Assembly (NCBI GenBank): GCA_948567375.1
Contig: OX419756.1
Coordinates: 31,634,333 to 31,698,332, forward strand
Direction: 5' to 3'
DNA from: Lunularia cruciata
Taxonomy: Eukaryota > Streptophyta > Marchantiopsida > Lunulariales > Lunulariaceae
Length of the DNA: 64,000 nt
The notes beneath the pieces are model-generated. The model worked only from the letters and a program-made list of their open reading frames with translations, searched no databases and was not told the DNA's origin. Position numbers and translations under genes: made by a program. Shown here piece after piece: positions 46,939 through 57,371 of the stretch (position 1 is its first letter; every line of letters starts with the position of its first letter).

Positions 46939-49595
46939 AAACTTCCAAGTTGTGGATGGAGAGGGAAGTTCGCTTGGGCCTCCCGCATGCCTTGCTTGAT
47001 CTGCGGCATTTGTAAAAGCAAATGCTTTTTCAGGTCAACTATGTGGAATGCAATCTTCATTAAAATTTCTTTCAAACCATGCACGCAAATCTTAGTCATT
47101 TATCATTATTCATTTTCAGACAAGTTCTCTTTCTGTACGATTAATTGTTCCCCAGAACTCCTGTGAGATATGTGAATTTCAAGGAGAAAACTTGAACACT
47201 CCCTCTCAGGTCCTGAATGAGGGCTAAATTTTGTATCAAGGGGCTGGTAATCACAGTTGTGAGCCTTCCTTTTTTAGAAGGTGTTCCTCCAGTCGATGAT
47301 CGGACCTATTTTTCTTGGAGCACTTACTTGAACTTGGATCAGACTGAAAGTTTTACACATGAATATGACAAGAAGCAGGCCGCAATCTACCTGCAAGTTT
47401 TAGATTGTGTGTGGCCATTCTCACTCCTCCAATGACTATATGGTGCATTTGATGTTTCAAAGGATTATTAAACTGAATTATTTCACTAGCTAGGCTCCTT
47501 CGCTGTGTAAATCAATAGAACCTTGCGGACTGATGAACCGATAACTGGTACCTTCCTCCAATAATGTCTTGACGTGTCTACAGTCCGTATACCTGCCTCT
47601 TTTCGACCTTGTCACTCGTGTTATCACTTTGGGGTTGTGGGTGTTTGGCAGGTTTAGGGGGATGTACTCTCAGAGAGATCTACAGGACTTTCAGATGGAC
47701 ATTGCCTCACCTCCGATTGTGCATCTCTCCATACTTTTAGTTGTTCTTCAGTCTTCGTCAGCTACAGATATCGTAGTAAAAATCTCACTCTTGCTACTTG
47801 AATGAGTTCATCTAACTTACACAGATGATCGCACAGTTTCTTGCAGTGACCTTCAATCAGCTGGCAGATAGATACCCGTTCTTTAGGCCCTTATAGGGGA
47901 AGACTTAATAGACTATGAATTGCTTTACCTCTTCAAGTGAGATGTGAAGCAGGGAGCCCTTAAAAAATGGGCCAAGAAACCATATTAACAAGAGCAGACC
48001 TGCAACATTTCTTCCAAAGCAAAGCTACTAGAATGTTTATGAAGGTGCTAGGCCAAACCGCCCCCCAAAAAACCTAGTAGACAACACTATCAGATATTTC
48101 CACTCTTGGTGAGCTTGCTGACTACGCAAATATTTAAACCCTAGAACTACTTTGAGATAGCTACGTGGAGTAGCAAGTCTACCGAATGCAGGCCAAGTTC
48201 CAGGACTACTCTACAGGGAAAATCTACAATTGGAGCTTTTTGCGGTTGAAGAAAGCGAAGCCTATTTCTTGGTGATCACCCTTTTATGGTCTCGGCAGGT
48301 ACTTCTCTTACTTCGCTATCTTGATGTTTTGAAGGTAGAAGGCTCAGTGGTGAGAACACTTAGTTGTTTAGAGGAGGCTTCAGGTACAGAGTAAACTTGA
48401 CAATTTGCGGATTCTTCGACATTCGACCAATGTACAATCTTGACGATGGATAACTGGAGGAAAACTTTGAACTCAACTTGAGTGATTTTAGCATATTGTA
48501 CCCAGTAGAAACCTATGTGAGACCGTTGCTGCCTATCTCAACTCTTATGTGGTCCAGAGTGAAAAGTTTCTAATTGAATTCTAGACAATAGACAATGTCA
48601 AAACTGTTTTGCCCAACCAATTGGGGACGTCGTGTAAGAAAGTTGACATGGACATAAAAACTCAAAATATTTGGCAGAATCAGTTCCAGAGTTGCTAAAT
48701 ACAAAGTCGACTTAGACACAATCTTCTGTCTGCATGCTTGTGTTGACCTGAGAAGCCTGTCGACCAGTGATTTCTTGTTTAATAGTCAGATTTGGGCACT
48801 GGTCGTACTAGGGACCCATGGTTTTCCGTAAGCCAGTTGAGGCTCGGGGTTTGATGCGCACAGAGACACATTAGTTTCTCTAATTAGCGGCCGTAGGGAA
48901 ATAGGAGTAATGGCAACGTCTAGTATTAAAACCTCCTACGTCACGTAGGACTGAGAACTTCTACCGTATTAACCAACAAAAGTATTCACGATAATATTCT
49001 GAAGTCGTGCGCTCGAGCAATCCACATCCAATATAATTTCTGAAAATCTGGGAGCTGGGCTTCATAAAGTCTTGGAGTTGACTTCTTGTCCGGAGTAAAC
49101 CCTTTTATCGATTGTCAGTACGAAGTTTGAAGTGTGGATTAAAGGATATTACCTCAGATGTCGACCTGTTGAAATGATCTGTAGGAAGGTTGCAAAAAGG
49201 TCCGAAGGTTGTGGGCAATAGAGAGCAGAAAGACCCTTTACCCTAACAAGGCTCGTGAGGAACAGGACAGTTCGAAGAAGTAGATCAGGGAACATCGTTG
49301 ACATAGGACCCTCCTGAAGTTTCGTTAAACTTCAGACCGAAAGAAACCTTAATGCTTACAACAAGAGGTTGTCTGTCTTTGGCTACTGATGCTTCCCAAA
49401 AGTCCTCAACTGAAGTACAGTAGTTTCCTTCAGGAATACTCTGCAAATTTGGACCAAATTGTCAAATACAATCATCCAATGAGATTCAATTTATCGGTTT
49501 CTTTATGTTCCGTATGACAACAGGACTTTGACCTCAAACACAATGCCACAATTCTAAGTCCAAGTCTCAGAGCTCTGATCCAAGTGACTTCATGA
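46939..49595. other. 3' flank of eIF3l, no further gene seen
   Basis: The first 300 bp or so should include the eIF3l 3' UTR; an AATAAA consensus is not evident nearby. Further on only short frames occur (for example 47,569-47,805, hydrophobic, no motif). Confidence 0.45.
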
Positions 49596-49765
49596 GGATC
49601 TCAGTAGACATCATAACTACATTTGCTCTGAACACATGACTATTTTGCTCAAATAGGATACTTTGCCGTTCCAGTGGCAAGGATCTCAGTAGACATCATA
49701 ACTAGATTTGCTCTGATTACATGGCTATTTTGCTCAAATGGAATATTTTGACACTCAAATGGCAA
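49596..49765. repeat. 85-bp tandem duplication
   Basis: Copies 49,596-49,680 and 49,681-49,765 are of equal length and begin identically (ggatctcagtagacatcata). They diverge mainly in the last third. No frame crosses them. Confidence 0.9.
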
Positions 49766-52700
49766 GTGCATCTGAGCTACGAGAGAGGGATCTATGGCTC
49801 TTTCAATTTTCAATCTTTATTTTTAAATTTTTCGTTACGATTTATGCAACAAGGTGACTAACCCTTTAAATATCAACTAGTTGAGAACTGAGGGTGTTTA
49901 GATCCAGTGGACTCGTTTGCTCACAATGGATACCCTCTGATACCAGTCGGATATATCCGGTGGTAAGGGTGAACTAAGTTGGTTGGTCCTGTTTCTCTAT
50001 TAATAGCTAAGATAGAGACTTTGCATTAAGTTTGTTTTGTTTTGTAGCCTTCGGAACTTGCTCCTGATGATGAAAAGACCAATCCCGGTCTGAAGTGTTC
50101 TACAGTTCAGATGAATATGAAAGGTAAATGCGACCTTACAGTTACCAGGGTAGAAAGACTAACAATAACTACTGACTCTAGGTTGATAAGCAGGAGGTTG
50201 GTTGCACTGTGTGAAGTCTGTGCAGTGTCTCTGCACTCTGAAACGCGTAGAGCACTCTCCTCTGACCCTCAAACATTTCGATATACAGCAAAGTTTCTTT
50301 GTCGACGTTGTTAGTGGGACAGTTTTCTCAAGAGTGAAGTCACCGTAAACACCTGACTACCTACACATCATCTTTGTTCAGTATACGTCAAAAATTTCAG
50401 TCGCAACACTGAACGATGTATAAGATCACTTTCTTGTGCCTCTCACAATCATTTAAGAATCATCCCTTGGTGTAAATGCCGGGCAGTCTGTAAGAAGATA
50501 CAGACCCCTGGATAGATTTCGAGAACAGAAATTGCAGCTCGAACTGAATTAAGTGTCGAACATCAAGTTAACATTCGTTCGGATTCTTACCTCTCCTTGA
50601 ATCATGGCACAATAAGCGCTAAGAGGGCTGATCGTTTCCTGAGGGATCCATCCATATTATCTCCAGAAATGTTGATCACATGAGTTCCTACAGTAGTTAT
50701 CTCTGGTGTTCTGCCTCTTTCGACCTTCATGGTCTTGTCCATCCAGTGTTCAGGTTCATCCAACTCAAATTTCTTTCTTTCTCTCCCCAGATCTCAGAAG
50801 GAAAACAATAACCACCACATATCACGGTCGTCACGTTGTGTATTGCCCTTCTCTTCTCAAAGCTTCAAATCTTTTTGCCCTAAATCTAACGACTGCGGTG
50901 TGCCTAATTGCCGTAAGTTCGTGAATAAGAATAACGTCTCGAAGGACCAAAAAGTGAAGGGCGATCTCTACAGTGCTCTGGGCCGAGGATGGTGTTCTCA
51001 CTGAGAAAGAATGAGGGAGTAACGCCGAACTTTCTTAATATTTAAGTAGGAAGCTGCTTATCTTCACGAGACACAATAGCGACAAGAGTTCGGACATGGA
51101 TTCGCATATTTCACCATCTGCGTTGAGGGAGCTCTCTCGTAAACAAATTCTTTAGATTGAAGGGAACAGGAGTATATCCTAAATGTTGTTCCATACACTG
51201 GATGGTTTGCACCTGACTAAGCTCACTGACTTAGGCAGCACAGGCAAAGGTCCGGTAGCTGAAACAACGGACGGTCTTGTAAATTTTCTCGCTCCGGAAA
51301 CTGCGAGTCCGTGTTCAACGACCTGCTAGAATCTGTTATTTGAAATATGTAATCCGTGAGGTCTGTACTCCTCTCTAAGCTTTAATGGAGATGCCAGAAG
51401 CTGCTGGGGCAGCAGCAAACGAGGCGTATCTGTGAAGTTTGTAAAGACTCACTGTTGGAGCTGTCAAATAGCTGCTTCCTTAAGACATCCTTCCGGGGTT
51501 TGAAGATCTTGTTCTTTGACAAGGATTCGAAATTACTGTCATGTGCGTCGCAAGATGCCTTTTGTGGTGATCGTCGTTTTCGAGGTTGAGGGCTAACGTT
51601 GGGGAAGTCTCCACCGGTCTTCAAATACTAGAAGCACCCCATTGCTCATCAGGCCTACAGAGGATTTTTTATGGTAATATCACTTCAGCAGTACCCTGAA
51701 TCTGAAGGAGAATCAGTGGTTCTTTACCAACTTTGGAAAACTGAAGACCAAACTGGTTTGACTACTGCAGCTTAACATATACGTCAGCTGTGTTTCAGCG
51801 AAATTGAACAGATGTCTATAACTCATCATATTCTTTCTTTCTTACTTCCAGTAACTGCAACAGTGCCGCTGTTTCAAATTAATATGTAGTCATGCTTGAT
51901 AGTCTTTTCATCCGGTGGCGTATTTTAAAGAGGAATCCAAGAACCACGACGACGATTCAACTGAGACGAGTTTACACCATGAGTTTCGTGGGTAACTTTT
52001 ATTAGGAGGTTCGAGGTTGATCTAGAGTCATGAGCAGGCACAAGACTTGAGCACGCCCTAAGTTGTGAGAGCGTGGGAAGATTCCTATTTCGATTGAGAG
52101 GAGGCCAAGTGTTCATCACTGACGTCAAGGTCTAAGTATGTCAACAGGTGATGCTGTTTTGAGCCCATGTTTGGATAATAACTAACTGCACATGATCGTA
52201 TTCTAATCTCACGGACAGATGGAGGACAGATTGCCAGTCTCAGACCGACATGCCTATTTCTCTACCACCCTAATCTGTTCAAAGACCGAAGTGCAGTCAC
52301 AAATCCCTTCCCATAATTTGTTGGATGAGCTCCTTCAGATAGCTGCAAATGTGAGGAGGACTGCGTAAAGTATAATGGTGCAATTACAATGGGGAGGATA
52401 TTGCTTTAAGCAGCTTGATTCTACCTTGAGATTTGATGCAAGGTGACAGGTGGTTTGTTGATTGGTTGACGAATGTGGCTTTGGAGGTAATCATTAATTA
52501 TCTCAGAGTAGAGCGAAGGAGAGTCTGCGTCCTACTTCTTTCCTCCACGTCGACGATCTTGAGCTCGAACCTGAATTAGAGAGGAGCTCGTAGCAATGAG
52601 AGCGGGCAGAAAGTGTGTCTGAACATCCCAGCATTGAACCATGGATACCGCGTTCTTCACGTTCAACCATCAGGACCAAGACCAAGACCACGACATCCTC

Positions 52701-53668
52701 TATCTCGTGCGGGTCTAAACCCCAGAAACACCTATGGACATGTTTTGAACTTTTTACACAACACTTGACCTTTTACTGCTCACGTGCCAGAACAAAGCAG
52801 AGAAGAGCAAAGACCACGGCAGAGGAGGAGTAAAAATCTTATGATAAAAGTACGGAATTTAAACATTCCATGTTAACGAACGCAGCAGCAGGGAGAGAGG
52901 GCAGGGTAAGGGCGCGTCAAATCCTAGAGGGAGGGAATGGAAGGAGGCATTCAAACACCCTGTCGTTTCGACAGAGTGGACCTTCTGCAACAGAGTTGAA
53001 TGACATCTCATTGACTGGGCAGTTGTGTGTTTGGGACCCACAGGGGGTACACAGATTCTGCCACAGGACTCGGCCAGCTCTTACTTTAAGAACGAACACA
53101 GACAAGAATCTTTCCTAATCACTGCATTAGCGGTTTCCGACGACACATCCGCTGTTGGGCCAGGGTGCGAATGTGGGGAAAGCGCAGTGGTGGTAGAATC
53201 TTTTGGGTTTGGGAGTGTGGAAGCAGCATCTTCGACGCTTAATAGAGGAGTTGTTGACTAGGGGAAAAATATGAGTATTCAAAGGAGCGGTGAGAATAGC
53301 GTGTGAGAGAACAGTGAGAGAGCCCTGATCCACAAACAGTCGGTCTCACACAGCTCTAGTTCCTCAAGTGATTGACTTGAGCAACTGTCGAGTGTCGTCT
53401 TCTGCTGACTCAATAAGTTCCCTATCGTTATAATTCATGTGGGCCTTCCCCTCTTCATATATTCACAGTAACCTGAGGAGGAGACAGAGAGGAGAAAGCG
53501 ACTTCACAAAACACAAGGTGTCAGGACGAGGATGAGGTACTACTACTACTACTGTTACTGTGTCGCATTCATGCTGAATGCAGGTCTCTGTCGAGAGCGA
53601 GCTAGCGAGCGAGTGAGATGAGATGAGTCAGTGAGTGGGCGTTCAGCAGCCTGCACACCGAGAAATCT
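49766..53668. other. Stretch without an assignable gene
   Basis: Composition is genic, but the frames found (all under about 90 codons) lack recognisable motifs. Untranslated RNA or multi-exon genes with short exons cannot be ruled out. A (TAC)n-type run lies near 53,537-53,560. Confidence 0.4.
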
Positions 53669-54073
53669 TCAGAGGGTCTTCCTGATGTTGGAAGTATGCG
53701 TCTCTTCTTCCACCCCTGCAGAAGCCTGATTAAGCGAGAGATTGGATTGTTGACCGTAGCTGCTGCTGCTGCTTAGTAAACCGTAGAAACTAGGGAGGCA
53801 GGCAGGCACAGGGCTTCGACTCTTGGTTGATAGCGGCAATAGATAGCGTGGCTGTAGTGATTGAGATTGGAGAGGAGGGGGTGTCCACAAGAGCTTGAAT
53901 CTGCTAGCCTTAGGCCGTCCTCCCTTCCATCGCTTCAGGATATCGTATACAGCAAAACCAATGAACAGGATGAGAACATTCTTAGGCGAATGAATAGATG
54001 ATGCACTTACCACCACCACTACTGTACACTGAGTTCCTTCTTCACCAGATGACTCAATGAGCGTCTCGTTCAT
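53669..54073 (-). CDS. Hypothetical small membrane-segment protein (134 aa)
   Basis: ATG at 54,073 has an in-frame stop nine codons upstream, so the start is well defined. The product has an acidic N-terminus, a Val-run, one hydrophobic helix (NVLILFIGFAVYDIL) followed by basic residues (KRWKGGRPKASR), and a Ser/Pro-rich tail, as a single-pass tail-facing-cytosol protein might. I recognise no family. A GTAAGT sits inside the Val-run, so the frame could be spliced there instead. Chance is a real alternative at this length. Confidence 0.3.
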   Translation of the reverse strand: MNETLIESSGEEGTQCTVVVVVSASSIHSPKNVLILFIGFAVYDILKRWKGGRPKASRFKLLWTPPPLQSQSLQPRYLLPLSTKSRSPVPACLPSFYGLLSSSSSYGQQSNLSLNQASAGVEEETHTSNIRKTL

Positions 54074-54157
54074 CTGCAGATCTGCGGAGACCGAGTATCA
54101 GAAGTCTACGCAGGGCAATTGGTAACTCGTATTGGTATCGCCTCCTCACCCAAGAGT

Positions 54158-54418
54158 ATGTCTTTTCGTAGAATTAGCAGACAATTCGAGATTTGTCCTA
54201 GACAAGACGAAAAAAGTACTACTATTAGTGCTACGACCTTTTTGTCACCCGACCAGCCCAATGTGCAAGAAATGTACTGTCACAAGTTAAAATTCAGTTG
54301 GAAGCACGCCACTCTTGCAATCATATTATCAGCAATTCCGCAGTTGGCATATACAGTGACCACGATTCCCGCGACAGAAGCCGCTTTTCTTAATGAGGAT
54401 AATCTGTGGCATGGCTAA
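54158..54418 (+). CDS. Short hypothetical frame with lumen-targeting-like end (86 aa)
   Basis: From ATG at 54,158 the product has a basic Ser/Arg-rich start, a hydrophobic stretch (ATLAIILSAIPQLAYTV) and then TIPATEAAFLNEDNLWHG, reminiscent of a bipartite plastid lumen signal with an A-X-A cleavage site. It starts only 85 bp from the divergent frame on the other strand and has no mature domain. It may be chance or a remnant. Confidence 0.2.
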   Translation: MSFRRISRQFEICPRQDEKSTTISATTFLSPDQPNVQEMYCHKLKFSWKHATLAIILSAIPQLAYTVTTIPATEAAFLNEDNLWHG

Positions 54419-54540
54419 AGCACTTGGTCTGGTCGGTGAGGACCGTGGCGGATTCAGTGCGGAAATGTAGACTAGTTTCACTGGCCGATTAGCAGACGAG
54501 CTGCAGTGCTGCTAGGTAGCGTCATCAATCAATCGATCAG

Positions 54541-54572
54541 GCAGGCAGGGAGGCAGGCAGACGGACAGTCAG
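54541..54572. repeat. CAGG/GACA simple repeat upstream of DUF247 gene
   Basis: Short tetranucleotide-like run (gcaggcagggaggcaggcagac...) in the presumed leader or promoter of the downstream gene. Confidence 0.7.
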
Positions 54573-54662
54573 GGTTGAAGAGAAGGGTAAGGATCAATTA
54601 CTTGCTCAATCTTGCATTTGGCAGTGGAGATTTGGGTGTGTCACGGTTTCTGGACACAGAAA

Positions 54663-57371
54663 ATGATGACTGAGAAGCCATGGGTGGCTCACATAGAAGA
54701 CGAGATCAACAATATGGTGGATCTGGATCCGAGAGACCGAGTGAGATGTTCCATGTTTCGGGTTCCACCATCGGTGCGAAGGATCAAGCCACATTTGTAT
54801 TCCCCGCAAATTATACCTTTCGGCCTTCACAATTCGGACAGATTACGGATTGAGAAACAGACTCGTATGGACAAGCTGAAAGTGGAAGTGGCCGGCGTGG
54901 TTTTGAGAATTATCAAGGGACCTTATGCGGAGTGCTACGTGCACTACGAAGCAGCTTTAGATTGCCTCCATCAATCCAAGGTCACCCCCAACCAGTTGCA
55001 CCCCATTCTCTCGGACCTGGTTGCATCTCTCAGCAGACTGCCTTATGTGTCCCGAGATTCCGAAGGAAAGCTGGAAATGATGAGAGGCAGGATTGCACAT
55101 TTGAGGGCCATGGCACACGCACCCGGATATGAACTGAGGGAACAAGAAGCTCGGCACTTGTCGACTGATTTGGAGTCCGTGTTCCAAGTCTTTGCTCCAT
55201 TTCTCGACCGCAAGAAGAAAAACAACCGGAAGAATTGGAAGTGGCTGTGCAACAAGGTGGTGGGGGACGAGGCAGTTATGGATTTATACGACGATATTTC
55301 AGACGTTTATGAAGGAGAAGCCCGATCTCTTCTCACTTTGGATGCAGTTTTCCTCGTGGCGTTCATGCTCTCTCTCCACTCCGGCTCCGCACCCGAGTCG
55401 AGAATCGAAATTGAGGAACTGGGCTGGTTCGGTCCTCTACTCGAGGTGTTTCGCCAGGAGGGTATTCGCTGCAGCGCTCACGCAATTGCTTTCGACATGT
55501 GGTTGATGGAGAATCAAATTCCCCTTTCCATGATCCGGAGGGCTTTGGAGGCTATGTGGGAGGTATCAGATCATTCTGGAGGTGCAGCAGACGTAGACAA
55601 GGTGCTGAACATTCTCGTCAAACATGCAGTCAAACGAGTCCTGCACTTGGTGCCGGGGGACTGCTCCAAGGACTCGATGACCGTAGACGCAATTCCCGTT
55701 GCTCAATGTAAACACATGCTGGAATGTCTGTACCGAGTGGTTTGCCCCAGTGTCACTATGAATCGACAAAATCATCCAACCAGACGGCAAACTCGGGTCA
55801 AGACTACTCCAGAAGCTCCGGCAGCACCAGGAGCAGGACCAGGAGTTGGAGGGGGAAGAACTAAACCGGAGGTGACGAGACAATTTAACGCTTTCGGATC
55901 GGGCTCTGATGTTGAATCCAGATATCCCAATCCCGAGTCTCACCAGCAAACATCGTCTTCTCGCCCTTATGCTGGTCCTCCCCCTATACTCCCGACCTCA
56001 TCTCTCCCAAGTTATCCTCGGGCTCCACCCGCACTTGTAAGCTACCCTCCCACACACCCTCCATCGTTCCCAGGATTTCCTCTATCTCCCCCAACTTCTC
56101 CTAAAGTCTCCGCTTCCACGTCCACCCATAATTCAATGGAGTATTCACGTCGCTCCTCTGCTCCCATGGCGTTACCTCGCTTGATAGTAACTGCAAGCCC
56201 TGAGGGAGAAAGAGAAAGGCGAGAAATTACTCACAATCTCTATGGACGTGCTAGTGACCTGGAATCATCAACACCCTCGGGCTGGAACGAGATGGCCTCG
56301 CCCATGGGGACGGATGATGAACTCGAGCTACCCTTCCGGTCAGGAGCTCGGAGCAATACAACTCCCATTCCGTTGTCTGATTTCGTAGATGCATTCGGAA
56401 ATAAGGTGGAACTTCCTTTCTCAGAGTCCAGGTCCCGCAACAACAGCAGCAGCAACAACATTTACTCCACCGTAGCGATCGATGTTCCTTCTCATCAACA
56501 AACTGGGAAGCTAGTCCACCGATCAGGCGGCCATAACTGCTTACCTAGCTACTCATCAGCTGGAGGTGACCCAGCAGGAGCCGGGGCCAAGTATTGGAAT
56601 AAGATAGTGAAAATTAGCCGCGGTGTTGAAGCTGCTGGATGGTGGGTTGTAAAGACCTGCCGGAAAGTTCGAAAGAGCTTTGATCGTGGTGGTAGAGATT
56701 CGGTAACTGTGGCCATGTATGATAACAGAGGGGCAGGAGCAATGTCCAGGGTGCCAATTGGGGCTATGCCATCGGTGACGATGTCTGAAGTGAGGATTAT
56801 TCCAGTTCCATCGGTGACAGAGCTTCGAAAAGCAGGAATAAAAGTCAGGAGTGGGTCACAGGTGGGGTGCAAGCTTCTGTTTGGAGAGGGAGGTGGGTGT
56901 GGATTAAGAAAGCCTACCCTGTTTTTACCGAAGCTGGAGATTGACGACAATACAGAAAGAATTTTACACAATTTGATTGCGTTCGAGTTTGTGAGTGCAT
57001 CGGAGCACGAGCTCATGAGCTACCTGCACTTCATGAATGATCTGATCAGAGCAGAGGACGACGTGCACTCTCTGAAACAAGGGGAAAAACCGGTGATTTG
57101 GATTCACTCGCCGAGTAATGAATACGAAGTGGTCACAATGTTCAGCAATCTATTACTGAATTGCCATTTTCACGAAAGCAGTAAATCGAGAGAACTGCGT
57201 ATAGAATTGAGAAAATGCTACAGTCGATCTTGGCCTCACTTGTACTCAAACCTCATTGATAAACTCTGTTCCAGGACCTGGATTCTCATAGCCTTGCTAG
57301 TTGCTACCTTGCTCCTCGTCATCTTACAAACAGCCTACATGCTGCTGGGCTTTTATAGATTAGTAGATTGA
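54663..57371 (+). CDS. DUF247 (UPF0481) family plant membrane protein with a long central insertion
   Basis: I start at the ATG at 54,663 (902 aa). The frame opens 17 codons earlier without an ATG, and a possible acceptor (ggacacag) sits just before. DUF247 landmarks are clear: FRVPPSVRRIKPHLYSP near residue 32, MDLYDDISDVYEGEA, the LMENQIPLSMIRRALE motif near residue 282, VTELRKAGIKV near 715, LPKLEIDDNTERILHNLIAFE near 755-775, MNDLIRAEDDVHSL, and a C-terminal transmembrane helix (about 873-896, LIALLVATLLLVILQTAYML). The anchor places the body in the cytosol at a membrane; the family's biochemical role is mostly unknown. Residues about 365-705 are a Pro/Ser-rich, low-complexity insertion with a basic stretch (WNKIVKISRGVEAAGWWVVK), making it nearly twice the usual family length. 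Family assignment is firm. Confidence 0.93.
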   Translation: MMTEKPWVAHIEDEINNMVDLDPRDRVRCSMFRVPPSVRRIKPHLYSPQIIPFGLHNSDRLRIEKQTRMDKLKVEVAGVVLRIIKGPYAECYVHYEAALDCLHQSKVTPNQLHPILSDLVASLSRLPYVSRDSEGKLEMMRGRIAHLRAMAHAPGYELREQEARHLSTDLESVFQVFAPFLDRKKKNNRKNWKWLCNKVVGDEAVMDLYDDISDVYEGEARSLLTLDAVFLVAFMLSLHSGSAPESRIEIEELGWFGPLLEVFRQEGIRCSAHAIAFDMWLMENQIPLSMIRRALEAMWEVSDHSGGAADVDKVLNILVKHAVKRVLHLVPGDCSKDSMTVDAIPVAQCKHMLECLYRVVCPSVTMNRQNHPTRRQTRVKTTPEAPAAPGAGPGVGGGRTKPEVTRQFNAFGSGSDVESRYPNPESHQQTSSSRPYAGPPPILPTSSLPSYPRAPPALVSYPPTHPPSFPGFPLSPPTSPKVSASTSTHNSMEYSRRSSAPMALPRLIVTASPEGERERREITHNLYGRASDLESSTPSGWNEMASPMGTDDELELPFRSGARSNTTPIPLSDFVDAFGNKVELPFSESRSRNNSSSNNIYSTVAIDVPSHQQTGKLVHRSGGHNCLPSYSSAGGDPAGAGAKYWNKIVKISRGVEAAGWWVVKTCRKVRKSFDRGGRDSVTVAMYDNRGAGAMSRVPIGAMPSVTMSEVRIIPVPSVTELRKAGIKVRSGSQVGCKLLFGEGGGCGLRKPTLFLPKLEIDDNTERILHNLIAFEFVSASEHELMSYLHFMNDLIRAEDDVHSLKQGEKPVIWIHSPSNEYEVVTMFSNLLLNCHFHESSKSRELRIELRKCYSRSWPHLYSNLIDKLCSRTWILIALLVATLLLVILQTAYMLLGFYRLVD

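Noticed and set aside
47569-47805. Hydrophobic 78-codon frame downstream of eIF3l
   Set aside because: No family resemblance and no supporting splice or polyadenylation signals; likely chance.
56549-57016. 155-codon minus-strand frame inside the DUF247 gene
   Set aside because: Antisense to a well-supported coding frame, with no independent features.
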